NCBI RefSeq assembly: GCF_000520595.1 | Contig: NZ_KI915039.1 | Coordinates: forward strand, 22,981 to 86,980 | Length of the DNA stretch: 64,000 bases | From: Arthrobacter sp. H5 | GTDB taxonomy: Bacteria > Actinomycetota > Actinomycetes > Actinomycetales > Micrococcaceae | Direction of reading: 5' to 3' | Shown: one piece after another, positions 53,186 to 62,842 of the stretch | How positions within the stretch are numbered: position 1 is the stretch's first letter | Layout of the letters: every line of letters starts with the position of its first letter | Made by a program: the position numbers and the translations under genes | Notes under the pieces: generated by a model | Database searches by the model: none | Seen by the model: only the letters and a program-made list of their open reading frames with translations | Told to the model about the DNA's origin: nothing

Positions 53186-54093
53186 ACGGCGGAGAGCGTC
53201 CGGAGCGGGCGTTGACCATCCGGTTGAACTACGGGTACGCGTCCGACCGCGGGCTCAAACGCGAACTCAACGAGGATTCCTTGATCGCAGCCGAGCCGGT
53301 GTTCGCCGTCGCCGACGGCATGGGCGGCCACGAGGCAGGCGAAATAGCCAGCGGCATCTGTGTCCGAACCCTTGGGGACAGCTGGATCATCGGCGAGCAC
53401 GCACCCCAGTTCTCGGCAGCGGATCTCGAGGAACTGCTGCACAAAGCGGATCGCGACATTCGGGAGGAAACAGGCGGTAAGGCCGGCACCACCCTCACCG
53501 GTGTGGTTCTTGTTCAGGAATCGGCTATGCCGTACTGGCTGTTTTTCAATGTTGGGGACTCGCGGACGTACCGGTTGAGTCAAGGTAGGTTCGGCCAAAT
53601 TTCAGTGGATCATTCAGAAGTGCAGGAACTGGTTGACCTGGGACAGATCACCGCGGAAGAGGCCACGGTCCATCCGCGCCGGCATGTGGTGACGCGCGCA
53701 TTGGGCACCGGCGAGGACACGGAGGCGGACTTCTGGCTGATGCCCGTTGAAGAAGGCGACCGGATTCTGATCTGCTCGGACGGACTCAGCGGTGAACTGT
53801 CCGATGAGCGCATCTATGCGCTGCTGAGCACACTGAATAACCCCCAGCATGCCGCCGATGCAATGGTCCAGGAGACCCTGCGGTCCGGCGCGCGGGATAA
53901 TGTCTCGGTGATCGTGCTGGACGCTACGGGGGTGGCTGGCGAACCTGACCTGCTGACCACGGCTCCCCGTATGGAGGCGGAGAACCTCGAGGCAGACAAT
54001 ACCGAGGAGAACACGTTGCCCGTCCGCGGCAGGGACGCTGCCTCCGGCGGATCAGCCGCGACGGCCATCGTGAAGGAGACGGGCCAGCAATGA
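53182..54093 (+). CDS. PP2C-family Ser/Thr protein phosphatase
   Basis: A metal-dependent phosphatase expected to reverse the cluster kinase. The 303 residues carry the PP2C motifs: RGLKRELNEDS, FAVADGMGGHEAGE with the metal Asp, GTTLTGVVL, FNVGDSRTYRL, SVDHSEVQELVDLGQI, the second metal site ICSDGLSGELSD and SGARDNVSVIVLD. The C-terminal 60 residues are an acidic low-complexity tail without a membrane helix, so it is cytoplasmic, unlike PstP. It overlaps both neighbours by 4 bases (ATGA), within an unbroken chain of coupled genes from DUF58 to the kinase. Confidence 0.95.
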   Translation: MNGGERPERALTIRLNYGYASDRGLKRELNEDSLIAAEPVFAVADGMGGHEAGEIASGICVRTLGDSWIIGEHAPQFSAADLEELLHKADRDIREETGGKAGTTLTGVVLVQESAMPYWLFFNVGDSRTYRLSQGRFGQISVDHSEVQELVDLGQITAEEATVHPRRHVVTRALGTGEDTEADFWLMPVEEGDRILICSDGLSGELSDERIYALLSTLNNPQHAADAMVQETLRSGARDNVSVIVLDATGVAGEPDLLTTAPRMEAENLEADNTEENTLPVRGRDAASGGSAATAIVKETGQQ

Positions 54094-55889
54094 GCGTCAT
54101 CCGGTACAGCAGCGGCGACTGGTTGTGCACAGTGCGTTCGGGTCTGCTGATTCTGCTGCCCGCAGGCACCAGCCAGGAAACCTTGGACCGTCTCTGGGAA
54201 GTCATGGAAAGCACGCCTCAGATCCATGCGGTCCTCCCGGTAGTGTCGGGCGGATTCGATGCGGGCCTCACAGCGATGCCGGCCTTCGGTGTGGTTTCCT
54301 TCAGCGGCCGGCTGCACGCGGTACTCAGGGGTGCCCTTACCTTGAGCGCTGCGGGTGATAACGGGCCGGTTGAATTGTCCGGCGAGAAGGTGACCACCTG
54401 GACCGAACGGATCCTCGACCAGGAAACCACTGGTTTTACCCTCTGGGCCGGGCAATCCACCAGCCACGCCGGGACGCCTTTGCTTGCGCTGGAGAGCGGC
54501 ACCGTATGGGCCGGGTCCGTCACAGTGTCCGTTGGCACCGGGGCAGCCGCACAGGCTCCCGGTGGGCAACCGCCGGCAGCATCCGTCAGCGCCGACGACG
54601 CCGAGGATTCCGCCACGATCAATCCCGGGCTGTTCCTGACAACCACGGCCGCTGAACCAGACGATTCCGAGGATGACGCGCCCCAGATTGAACAGGCCCA
54701 GAGTGACCAGCCCCAAAGTGATGCGCCCCAGGGTGACGCGCCCCAGATTGAACAGTCCCAGATTGAACAGGCCCAGAGTGACCAGTCCCTCGCCGGTCAG
54801 CCCGGCGATGGCGCACCGAGCGCCGCGCAATCCGATGACGACGGGCCGATGCCCGGCAGTGACGTATCTGACGCCGACCAGGAGCCAACCTCGGGACCCG
54901 ACTATGACCACCTGTGGGAGCAGACTGTGGTCCGCCGGGTTGAGGACGCAGCTGTCCGGCCAGTAGAAGAGGATGAGGACGGTGGGCCGGCCACTGAGGA
55001 CAATGCTGTAGCCCTCGAGTCTTCCGAGAAGTCTTCCGACAACCTGGAACACGCATCATCACCCGCGGCGGCTGCCGAGGACCGGGAACCTTCCGTCGAT
55101 GCCGGCGCCGCGCAGCCCATTCCAGGTGCTGCCGCTCCAATTGCCGCGGAGCCAGTTCCTGCCCCGGCGGGCCTCCTGATCGATTCCGTGCCATGGTCGC
55201 GGGGAAGCAGTCCATCCGCTGCGCAGCCCGTGAAGACACCTCCCGAACCCAGCCGCGCACCAGCGCGTGAGCCGGCCGCAGTCCGGGAGACGCCGTCGTC
55301 GTCCGTTCCACGCCCGGCCGGAACTACCGGCGAACAGCTCGGAGACCACGACGGGCAGACCATCATGCGCAGTGATCTTTCCGGGATCCCGGCAGCCGCA
55401 GCACCCGCAGAGGATCCGAAACCCGGAACGGGTCCGTTGGTGCTGGCGAGGCTTTGTCCCCAGGGACACGCCAACCCGCCGGAAAGTTCGGGCTGCGGCA
55501 TCTGCTCCCAGCCGCTCGGCACCGAGACGCAGCAGGTACGCCGGCCCAGCCTCGGCAGGATGCGCGTCTCAACCGGCGAAGTGATTGAGTTGGACCAGCC
55601 CCTGATTGTGGGACGCCAGCCGTCAGTATCCCGGGTGCAGGGCAGCGGCATGCCCAAACTAGTGCAGGTGCGCAGCGACAGCGGCGACATTTCCCGGTCA
55701 CACGTGGAAGTGCGGTTGGATGGCTGGCACGTCCTGCTGTGTGACCTGCGCGCGACCAACGGAACGGTACTGATCCGGGAAGGCCAGCCTGCCCGCAGGC
55801 TGGGTGAGGGCGAAAGCGCCTTCCTGCTCGACGGGGATATCGCCCAGCTGGGTGAGGACGTCTCGCTGCGTTTTGAGGATCTTCGATGA
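54090..55889 (+). CDS. Cytoplasmic FHA-domain protein with zinc ribbon and 15-bp coding repeat
   Basis: A 599-residue protein. The N-terminal 160 residues form a compact domain I do not recognise (SGDWLCTVRSGLLILLPAGT, FAVVSFSGRL-like strands). A long disordered acidic region follows, with in-frame repeats (PQIEQ, AQSDQ) from 15-bp units at 54681-54785. Near 455 a zinc ribbon reads CPQGHANPPESSGCGIC, then an FHA domain (about 495-599) with VGRQP, ISRSHVEV and ATNGT. It reads phospho-Thr, probably on the kinase or the FtsK-type ATPase. ATGA overlaps at both ends couple it to the phosphatase and the kinase. Confidence 0.88.
   Translation: MSVIRYSSGDWLCTVRSGLLILLPAGTSQETLDRLWEVMESTPQIHAVLPVVSGGFDAGLTAMPAFGVVSFSGRLHAVLRGALTLSAAGDNGPVELSGEKVTTWTERILDQETTGFTLWAGQSTSHAGTPLLALESGTVWAGSVTVSVGTGAAAQAPGGQPPAASVSADDAEDSATINPGLFLTTTAAEPDDSEDDAPQIEQAQSDQPQSDAPQGDAPQIEQSQIEQAQSDQSLAGQPGDGAPSAAQSDDDGPMPGSDVSDADQEPTSGPDYDHLWEQTVVRRVEDAAVRPVEEDEDGGPATEDNAVALESSEKSSDNLEHASSPAAAAEDREPSVDAGAAQPIPGAAAPIAAEPVPAPAGLLIDSVPWSRGSSPSAAQPVKTPPEPSRAPAREPAAVRETPSSSVPRPAGTTGEQLGDHDGQTIMRSDLSGIPAAAAPAEDPKPGTGPLVLARLCPQGHANPPESSGCGICSQPLGTETQQVRRPSLGRMRVSTGEVIELDQPLIVGRQPSVSRVQGSGMPKLVQVRSDSGDISRSHVEVRLDGWHVLLCDLRATNGTVLIREGQPARRLGEGESAFLLDGDIAQLGEDVSLRFEDLR
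54681..54785 (+). repeat. Seven in-frame 15-bp repeats in the FHA gene
   Basis: Seven contiguous 15-bp units starting at 54681, 54696, 54711, 54726, 54741, 54756 and 54771; consensus CCCCAGATTGAACAG or GCCCAGAGTGACCAG. They encode pentapeptides (PQIEQ, AQSDQ, PQSDA, PQGDA, PQIEQ, SQIEQ, AQSDQ) in a disordered linker. A diverged eighth unit follows. Confidence 0.92.
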
Positions 55890-57517
55890 GTCCAAAGCGT
55901 GCAGCAGCACCACCGCCGTCAATACCCGGCTACCGGTATGTCAGCCTGCTCGGTTCCGGCGGGTTTGCGGACGTGTATCTGTATGAGCAGGACCGGCCGC
56001 GGCGCCGCGTTGCGGTCAAGGTACTCCTTTCAGGCCTGTTGACCGAAGGTGCGCGCAGGGCGTTCGAGTCAGAGGCCAACCTGATGGCCCAGTTGTCTTC
56101 GCATCCCTACATCGTCACCATCTATGAAGCGAACGTGACTGACGACGGTCATTCCTACCTGGCCATGGAGTACTGCTCGCGGCCAAGCCTGGACGTACGG
56201 TATCGAAAGGCACGCTTGTCGGTGGCCGAAACGCTGAACATCGGCATCCAGGTTGCCTCTGCCGTGGAATCGGCGCACCGTGCCGGCATCATCCACCGTG
56301 ACATTAAACCGGCCAACATCCTCGTCACCGATTACGGTCGTCCTGCGCTGACCGATTTTGGCATCTCCGGGACCATCGACGGACAGGATGACGACGATCT
56401 CGGCATGTCCATCCCCTGGTCCCCTCCTGAAGCCTTCCACGGCAATGTGAGCGATGGCGTGAGCCTGGACGTCTGGTCACTGGGCGCCACTGTGTATACG
56501 TTGTTGGCCGGACGGTCTCCCTTTGTGTTTCCCGGAATGGACAATTCACAGCCCGAACTCATGACCCGCATCGCGACCATGCCGCTGCAGCGGATCGGCC
56601 GGAACGACGTGCCTGATTCGCTGGAACTGGCGCTCGCCACCGCAATGTCCAAGCAGCCCGGCTCCCGGTACAACTCTGCGTACTCCTGTGCACTGACCCT
56701 GCAGAGGATCCAGACGGAGATGGGCCTGTCCGTCACCCCGTTCGAGGTGCTCGACGATACCCCCCATCTGGACGATGACGACAACGACGACGAGTTCACG
56801 CGCGTCCGCAAAGTGGTTTCGATTGACCCGGATGCCACCAACTCGACGTTTGACGCAACGTTTCCCCGGCGCGAAGCGCCCACCAGGCCGCTCACCGGAC
56901 CGAGCCCTGCCCCTGCCCCCGGGCATGCGGTGCCCGCGCATTCGGCGGGTAGTCCGGAGGAGGACACGGGCTGGCGGGAGCACACCGTCCTGCGCGGCCA
57001 GGAGCCACACGGTGATTCCCAGCGAATGGAGACCACCGTTCACCGGCCCAACGCGGACGCACCGGAATCTGAGGGGGCAGTAAGCGAGCCAGGCAGCCGA
57101 AAGCGGAACGTGGTGCTCGGCGTCGTCGGCTCGGTGGTGTTGCTCGCAGGGATCTCCGTAGGAGTGGCCGCCGTGGTGTCCGGGGACCCTGAACCTGAGG
57201 AAACGATCGCAGGTCCCACGCAGCCACCGCCGGATGCGCTGGCCGGCGTGGAGGGGAATGTTCCCGAGCCCGAGGATTTAGTCGGCACTGAGAACGGCAA
57301 CGAAGTGGTGTTTACCTGGAGCAATCCTGATCCGCGTGACGGGGATGTGTACCGCTTCCGTACCGTTACAGTGACGGATGAGGGGGAGTGGAAGCGCACC
57401 GAGCAGCAACAGGCAGCACTCCAGGCAAACCCGGACGGCACCACCTGCATCGACGTACAAATCGCCCGCGGCAACGGGACGGCCTCTGAGCCCGAACGTG
57501 CCTGCTGGCCTGAATAG
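55886..57517 (+). CDS. Transmembrane Ser/Thr protein kinase with external FN3-like domain
   Basis: The kinase of the cluster, 543 residues. Kinase domain about 15-285: glycine loop LGSGGFADVY, Lys45 in VAVKV, IIHRDIKPANIL near 138, DFGISG, and an activation segment with an acidic DGQDDDDL and SIPWSPPEAF in place of the usual GTPxYMAPE. A cytoplasmic linker leads to one membrane helix (VVLGVVGSVVLLAGISVGVAAVVSG, about 411-435) and an external domain of about 100 residues with two cysteines and an FN3-like core (NEVVFTWSNPDPRDGDVYRFR). It could sense the surface proteins made by the same cluster (inference). ATG overlaps the FHA gene stop. Confidence 0.93.
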   Translation: MSPKRAAAPPPSIPGYRYVSLLGSGGFADVYLYEQDRPRRRVAVKVLLSGLLTEGARRAFESEANLMAQLSSHPYIVTIYEANVTDDGHSYLAMEYCSRPSLDVRYRKARLSVAETLNIGIQVASAVESAHRAGIIHRDIKPANILVTDYGRPALTDFGISGTIDGQDDDDLGMSIPWSPPEAFHGNVSDGVSLDVWSLGATVYTLLAGRSPFVFPGMDNSQPELMTRIATMPLQRIGRNDVPDSLELALATAMSKQPGSRYNSAYSCALTLQRIQTEMGLSVTPFEVLDDTPHLDDDDNDDEFTRVRKVVSIDPDATNSTFDATFPRREAPTRPLTGPSPAPAPGHAVPAHSAGSPEEDTGWREHTVLRGQEPHGDSQRMETTVHRPNADAPESEGAVSEPGSRKRNVVLGVVGSVVLLAGISVGVAAVVSGDPEPEETIAGPTQPPPDALAGVEGNVPEPEDLVGTENGNEVVFTWSNPDPRDGDVYRFRTVTVTDEGEWKRTEQQQAALQANPDGTTCIDVQIARGNGTASEPERACWPE

Positions 57518-57535
57518 TTTTCGGAAGGAACTCCT

Positions 57536-58243
57536 GTGGGGGAACTCGCAATCGATTTTTGCGGTGAATGGCATGAGCCTCAGGACGATGCCGCCTTTGA
57601 CATAGGGCGTGAAGGTGATCTTGAAGTGGACGATAATCCCTACCTTCACCGCAAGTTCCTGCAGATTGCCCGGCACAACGGGATCTGGTGGCTCAACAAC
57701 GTGGGCACCATGCTGTCCGCCACGGTTGCCGATACCACCGGAGGAATGCAGGCCTGGGTGGCGCCCGGCGCCCGGATCCCGATTGTCTTTGGCCTCACCA
57801 AGGTTGTTTTTACCGCCGGGCCCACCACGTATGAGTTCGACATCCATCTCAAGACGCCAGCCTTCAAGCAGGAGAGCCACAGCGGCGACAGCGCCGGGGA
57901 TACCACCATTGGGCCGGTGAACTTCACTGACTCGCAGAAAGCCATCATCGTTGCGCTGGCCGAGCCGATGCTGCGCCGGGAGGGAACGGGCTTCAGCTCC
58001 ATCCCCTCCTCCGCGGAGGCAGCGAAAACTCTGGGCTGGGCGCTGACAAAGTTTAACCGGAAGCTGGACAACGTCTGCGACAAACTCGACCGGGTGGGTG
58101 TGGTGGGACTCCGCGGCGGCGGAGGCAAACTGGCAACCAACAGGCGTGCCCGGCTGGTGGAACACGCTGTGACCTCACAGTTGGTGACGTCAGAGGATCT
58201 CCATCTGCTGGAGACCATGAAGGGCAAGGCGGATGACGAATAG
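57536..58243 (+). CDS. Atypical FHA-like plus winged-helix-like protein
   Basis: A 235-residue cytoplasmic protein with no family name I can give. Residues 1-115 align by eye with an FHA fold: FDIGREGDLEVDDNPYLHRKFLQI mirrors IGRxxxxxxxDxxxSRxHaxI, keeping Gly-Arg but with Leu in place of the phospho-contacting Ser. Residues 130-225 (FTDSQKAIIVALAEPMLRREG, SAEAAKTLGWALTKFNRKLDNVCDKLDR) look like a winged helix. Starts GTG 57536 with GGAAGGA upstream. It lies between the kinase and the FtsK-type gene with short gaps, so it is likely part of the same operon and may be an adaptor or DNA-binding output. Confidence 0.82.
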   Translation: MGELAIDFCGEWHEPQDDAAFDIGREGDLEVDDNPYLHRKFLQIARHNGIWWLNNVGTMLSATVADTTGGMQAWVAPGARIPIVFGLTKVVFTAGPTTYEFDIHLKTPAFKQESHSGDSAGDTTIGPVNFTDSQKAIIVALAEPMLRREGTGFSSIPSSAEAAKTLGWALTKFNRKLDNVCDKLDRVGVVGLRGGGGKLATNRRARLVEHAVTSQLVTSEDLHLLETMKGKADDE

Positions 58244-58276
58244 GATTCCGCGGACCCTTGTGCGGAAGGATCCGGC

Positions 58277-61200
58277 ATGAAGCTGCGTCTTACCCTGAGG
58301 CGGGAGCCCCACGAAGCCAAGGACCTGGCGGTCACGGTGGACGGACTGGCAACCGTCAGCGACGTTGCCCACGAGTTGTACGCCGCGGACCCCGGAAGGG
58401 CCGGCGCACCGGCACCGGGAAGCCTGTCCCTGACTGTCGATGAGTCCTACGTTGCCGGCGGGATGCGCGGGCGGACCCTCGATCCGTCGGTGAACCTGTT
58501 TGAGTCCGGACTCCGGCCGGGCTCCACCATCAGCATTGCCCACGTCAGCGAACAGTTCAACGTCCCCGGGCAGGATCGTGGACCGGCGGTTGCGACGCTA
58601 CGGGTGCTTTCCGGACCCGACGCCGGCAAGGAGTTCTCGCTTCCGGTGGGCGCCAGCTACCTGGGCCGGGACCGTAACGCCGACATCCGGCTTTCAGACC
58701 CGATGATGTCCAAACGTCACGCGCGCATCAACGTGTCCGAAGATATCGAAATCATGGACACCAACTCCGCGAACGGTCTGATCATGGGCGGCAGCCGGGT
58801 ATCCCGGGCGGCCCTGACCTCAGCTGACGAGGTGACGCTGGGAGACACCACCATCGCAGTGGTGGCCCTTGGCCGTTCGCGTTCCGGTGACTCCACCAAT
58901 CCACTGGTGGAGTTCAACAGGTCCCCCCGCGTGGTTCCGGTTTTCCCAGGCACGCCGAAGGCCACCCCCGCCGGGCCCAAGCGCCCCAGTCCGTTCCGCT
59001 TTCCCTTCATCATGCTGGTGGCGCCCATCCTGATGGGCGGCATCATGTTCTCCATTACCCGCAGCCCCTTCAGCCTGATCTTCATCCTGATGATGCCGAT
59101 GATCCTGATCGGCACCTACTTTGACCGTCGGATGACGGAGAAGAAGGCGTTGAAGGAAGCCATTGAGCAATTCCGCAGCGCCATGGCGTTCTTCCGATCG
59201 GACCTGGAACGCACCCAGAACGTGGAACGTGCTGTGCGGCACGCCGAAGCGCCGTCCGTCTCCGACACCGTCGACGCGATCTACAAACTGGGTCCCCTGC
59301 TGTGGACGCACCGTCCCGAACACGATTTCTTCCTGACCCTGCGTTTCGGCACCGGACGGGCACCGTCACGGACCCCCATCAAAGAGTCCAGCAGCAATGA
59401 CACCCTGCCGGAATACTCCGAAGAGATCCGGCAGACCGTCGAGGAGTTCTCCTTCATCGACAACGTGCCGGTCGTCGCGAATTTCCGGTTGTCCGGTGCG
59501 CTCGGCGTCGCTGGGGCACGCGGAGTGGTTGACGACGTTGCGCGCGGGCTCGTAGTGCAGGCCATTGGGCTGCATTCGCCGGCGGAATTGACGATGGCGG
59601 CGCTCACCTCGGTTGAATCGAAGGAGCGGTGGTCCTGGCTACAGTGGCTGCCCCACACGGGATCGGTCCACAGTCCGCTCACCGGCGACCATCTTGCGGC
59701 CGGACCGGCAGCCGGTGGGCTGTTGCTTTCCCGGCTGGAGGACCTGATCGCCGACCGCTCCGGCAAGCGCACGGGTGCCTTCCTGCGTGGCGGTCTCGAT
59801 GCCGAGAAGGACATCGGCTCACCCAACCCGATCACGCCGTCGGTCCTCGTGATTGTGGAGGACGACGCCAAGGTGGACCGTGCGCGCCTCACCCGTGTCG
59901 CGGAAGCGGGTGCCGACGTCGGCATCCATATCATCTGGGTGGCCACCTCGGTGCCGTCCCTGCCAGCCTGCTGCCGCGATTTCATTTTCGTGGACGCCCA
60001 CAACTCCAACCTGACAGGCCAAGTGCGGCTCGGAGAACTGACCACGCCGGTGAGCTGCGAAAGCGTGGACCTTGAACTTGCCGGGCAGCTGGCCCGGATG
60101 CTGACTCCCGTGGTTGATGTGGGCAAACCCGTCAACGACGAGTCCGACCTTCCACGCGCCGTGTCCTACGTAACGCTGGCCGGACACGAACTGGTGGAAA
60201 CGACGTCGGCCGTTGCTGACCGCTGGAAGGAAAACAACTCCGTGGCATCCACGGCAGTGCCCAACCGCAAACACCAGGGATCGCTGCGTGCCCTCGTCGG
60301 GTCAAAGGGCGTGGAGCCCATGTACCTTGACTTGAAGACCGAAGGGCCGCACGCGTTGGTGGGCGGAACCACCGGCGCGGGTAAATCTGAGTTCCTGCAG
60401 TCCTGGGTGCTGGGCATGGCTGCCGCCTACAGCCCGGACCGGCTGACCTTCCTTTTTGTCGATTACAAGGGCGGCGCAGCCTTTGCGGACTGCGTGAAGC
60501 TTCCGCACACCGTTGGCCTGGTGACCGACCTGTCACCCCACCTGGTGCGGCGGGCACTGACGTCGCTGAGGGCGGAACTGCATTACCGGGAACACCTGTT
60601 CAACCGGAAAAAGGCCAAGGACCTGCTCGCCATGGAGCGGGAGGCTGACCCGGAAACGCCGCCGTCCCTGGTGATCGTGGTGGATGAGTTCGCGGCGCTC
60701 GCCAAGGAGGTTCCGGAATTTGTTGACGGGGTGGTCGACATCGCCGCACGTGGCCGTTCACTGGGACTGCACCTGATCCTGGCCACCCAGCGGCCGTCCG
60801 GCGTCATCAAGGACAACCTGCGCGCCAACACCAACATGCGGATTGCGCTGCGGATGGCGGACACGGATGATTCCCAGGACATCCTTGGCACACCGATGGC
60901 CGCATACTTCAGTCCGTCCATTCCGGGCAGGGGGGCCGCGAAAACAGGTCCGGGACGCATCCAAGGGTTCCAGACGGGGTACGCCGGTGGCTGGACCACG
61001 CGCGAACCCTCCAGGCCCCGGATCGACATCGTCGAAATGGACTTCGGCTCCGGCCAGACGTGGGAGCCGGAGGCTGAGCCGCCGGTGGAGGAGGCTGATG
61101 GGCCTAACGACATCGCACGGATCGTGGACAACGTGTCGCAGGCCGCCATTGAACTGGGTGTCACGCCGCCCCGCAAACCATGGCTGGAAGAACTGGCCGA

Positions 61201-62713
61201 GGCCTATGACTTCTCCAAACTGCCCAATCCCCGCACCGATGAAAAGCTGTTGCTGGGCGTAGTGGATGACCCGGCGCACCAGGCGCAGCCCACGGTGTTC
61301 TATCACCCGGACACCGACGGCAATCTGGCGATTCTCGGCTCGGGCGGCGCCGGCAAATCCGCGGCTCTGAGAACCCTTGCCATCGCTTCGGCCGTCACGG
61401 TTCGCGGTGGCCCGGTTCAGGTCTACGGCATTGACAGTGCATCAAACGGACTGCAAATGCTGGATCAGCTTCCGCACGTTGGAGTGATTCTCGACGGCGA
61501 CGATTCAGAGCGGATCGGCCGGCTGCTCCGCTACATCAGGGGTATTATCGCGGACCGGTCCGATCGGTTCGCGGAGGTCAAAGCCGGAACGATCAGCGAC
61601 TATCGCCGGCTCGCCAATAAACCCGACGAACCCCGCATCCTCCTCCTGGTGGATGGCCTCACCACCTTCCGGGAACAGTACGAGTTCAAGGGCAGGGAAC
61701 GGCACTTCGAGCTGTTCCAGCAGATCGCCACCGACGGCCGTCCTATGGGTGTCCACGTGATCGTGACCGGTGAGCGCACAAACTCGCTGCCGCCGTCGTT
61801 GGCTGCTTCCATCCCGCGCCGGATCATCCTGCGGATGGCGAACCGGGACGATTACTCAACGCTGGGCGTGCCGCGGGATGTGCTGACCACTGCCTCGCCG
61901 CCAGGCAGGGGAGTCCTTGACGGGCTGGAACTGCAGCTCGCCATCTTCGGTGGCAATGCGAACCTTGAACTGCAGGCACGCGAAATTGAAAGACTGCGTG
62001 ACGCCATGCTGCGGCAGGGAGTACCGCAGGCGCCGTGCGTGCTCAGTCTGCCCGAGTCGATCGACCTTGAGATCCTTCCGGCATCGAACGGTTCAGCGGT
62101 GATCGGCGTCGACGACTTCAATCTTGAACCTGCCGCGGTTGCGACCTCGGGTGCGTTCATGGTTTCTGGACCTCCAGGGGCGGGGCGTACCGTGGCGCTG
62201 GTGACCATGGCCGCGGCGTTGAAGAAGTCGTCGCCGCAGACCAAACGGGTGTATCTCGGTTCGCGCCGCTCCAACATCGCCTCGCTGGACGTCTGGGACG
62301 AGGCCTTCGCCACCCCGGCAGTGGTTCAGCCCGAGCTTGCCCGGTTGAGCAAGCTCGTCGAGGGACCGGAAGGATCGGTGGCATTCTTTATCGAGGGGGT
62401 CACCGAGTTCACCGATTCAGCGGCGGAACTGGAACTGTCCACGTTGGTGAAAGCGGCGGTGAAGGCTGGTCAGTGGGTTGTTGGCGAAGCCGAGACCTCC
62501 ACCTGGTCCAGTGCCTGGAACCTGGCCGGTCCCTTCAAGGCCGGGCGCCGCGGGCTACTGCTGAACCCCAACGAGCTCGACGGCGACACCCTCCTGAACA
62601 CGTCGCTTGGGCGGACGTCCGGCAATCGCTTCCTTCCCGGCCGCGGATACGTGATTGGGCGGGGAAAGTCCTACAAGCTGCAGGTGGCAACAACCATGAA
62701 CGGCACGGGTTAA
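58277..62713 (+). CDS. eccC: YukD-FHA-FtsK/SpoIIIE triple ATPase (EccC/EssC-like)
   Basis: The motor of a type VII-like secretion system, 1478 residues. Order: ubiquitin-like YukD-type domain (1-90), FHA domain (about 112-195; YLGRDRNAD, MSKRHARI, SANGL), two membrane helices (about 240-285), then three FtsK/SpoIIIE ATPase modules. Module 1 is intact (Walker A GGTTGAGKSEF near 695, Walker B SLVIVVDEFAAL near 797, ATQRPSG). Module 2 has GSGGAGKSAA near 1020 and LLLVDGL. Module 3 has a weak SGPPGAGRTVAL near 1296. Fusion of FHA to the ATPase is EssC-like rather than EccC-like. ATG 58277 has GGAAGGA upstream. The WXG100 gene is next. Confidence 0.94.
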   Translation: MKLRLTLRREPHEAKDLAVTVDGLATVSDVAHELYAADPGRAGAPAPGSLSLTVDESYVAGGMRGRTLDPSVNLFESGLRPGSTISIAHVSEQFNVPGQDRGPAVATLRVLSGPDAGKEFSLPVGASYLGRDRNADIRLSDPMMSKRHARINVSEDIEIMDTNSANGLIMGGSRVSRAALTSADEVTLGDTTIAVVALGRSRSGDSTNPLVEFNRSPRVVPVFPGTPKATPAGPKRPSPFRFPFIMLVAPILMGGIMFSITRSPFSLIFILMMPMILIGTYFDRRMTEKKALKEAIEQFRSAMAFFRSDLERTQNVERAVRHAEAPSVSDTVDAIYKLGPLLWTHRPEHDFFLTLRFGTGRAPSRTPIKESSSNDTLPEYSEEIRQTVEEFSFIDNVPVVANFRLSGALGVAGARGVVDDVARGLVVQAIGLHSPAELTMAALTSVESKERWSWLQWLPHTGSVHSPLTGDHLAAGPAAGGLLLSRLEDLIADRSGKRTGAFLRGGLDAEKDIGSPNPITPSVLVIVEDDAKVDRARLTRVAEAGADVGIHIIWVATSVPSLPACCRDFIFVDAHNSNLTGQVRLGELTTPVSCESVDLELAGQLARMLTPVVDVGKPVNDESDLPRAVSYVTLAGHELVETTSAVADRWKENNSVASTAVPNRKHQGSLRALVGSKGVEPMYLDLKTEGPHALVGGTTGAGKSEFLQSWVLGMAAAYSPDRLTFLFVDYKGGAAFADCVKLPHTVGLVTDLSPHLVRRALTSLRAELHYREHLFNRKKAKDLLAMEREADPETPPSLVIVVDEFAALAKEVPEFVDGVVDIAARGRSLGLHLILATQRPSGVIKDNLRANTNMRIALRMADTDDSQDILGTPMAAYFSPSIPGRGAAKTGPGRIQGFQTGYAGGWTTREPSRPRIDIVEMDFGSGQTWEPEAEPPVEEADGPNDIARIVDNVSQAAIELGVTPPRKPWLEELAEAYDFSKLPNPRTDEKLLLGVVDDPAHQAQPTVFYHPDTDGNLAILGSGGAGKSAALRTLAIASAVTVRGGPVQVYGIDSASNGLQMLDQLPHVGVILDGDDSERIGRLLRYIRGIIADRSDRFAEVKAGTISDYRRLANKPDEPRILLLVDGLTTFREQYEFKGRERHFELFQQIATDGRPMGVHVIVTGERTNSLPPSLAASIPRRIILRMANRDDYSTLGVPRDVLTTASPPGRGVLDGLELQLAIFGGNANLELQAREIERLRDAMLRQGVPQAPCVLSLPESIDLEILPASNGSAVIGVDDFNLEPAAVATSGAFMVSGPPGAGRTVALVTMAAALKKSSPQTKRVYLGSRRSNIASLDVWDEAFATPAVVQPELARLSKLVEGPEGSVAFFIEGVTEFTDSAAELELSTLVKAAVKAGQWVVGEAETSTWSSAWNLAGPFKAGRRGLLLNPNELDGDTLLNTSLGRTSGNRFLPGRGYVIGRGKSYKLQVATTMNGTG

Positions 62714-62728
62714 CCCTGCTGCCGTGCG

Positions 62729-62770
62729 CATGGGCAGTACTGCATGGGTAGCGCTCCATGGGCAGGTGTA
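62729..62770. promoter_or_regulatory. Three 14-bp direct repeats upstream of the WXG100 gene
   Basis: CATGGGCAG, CATGGGTAG and CATGGGCAG occur at 62729, 62743 and 62757, exactly 14 bp apart, followed by TACCCATC at 62769-62776. The unit length does not fit a coding repeat. It lies about 120-160 bp before the WXG100 ATG and suggests a multi-site operator. Similar CATGGGCA and TACCCATC words lie upstream of giant genes 2 and 1. Confidence 0.55.
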
Positions 62771-62842
62771 CCCATCGACGATGGATGAGCAGGTCGTATA
62801 GATTCTTAGTAGTCGCCCGGTTGGACAGTCCGGCAGGGCACG

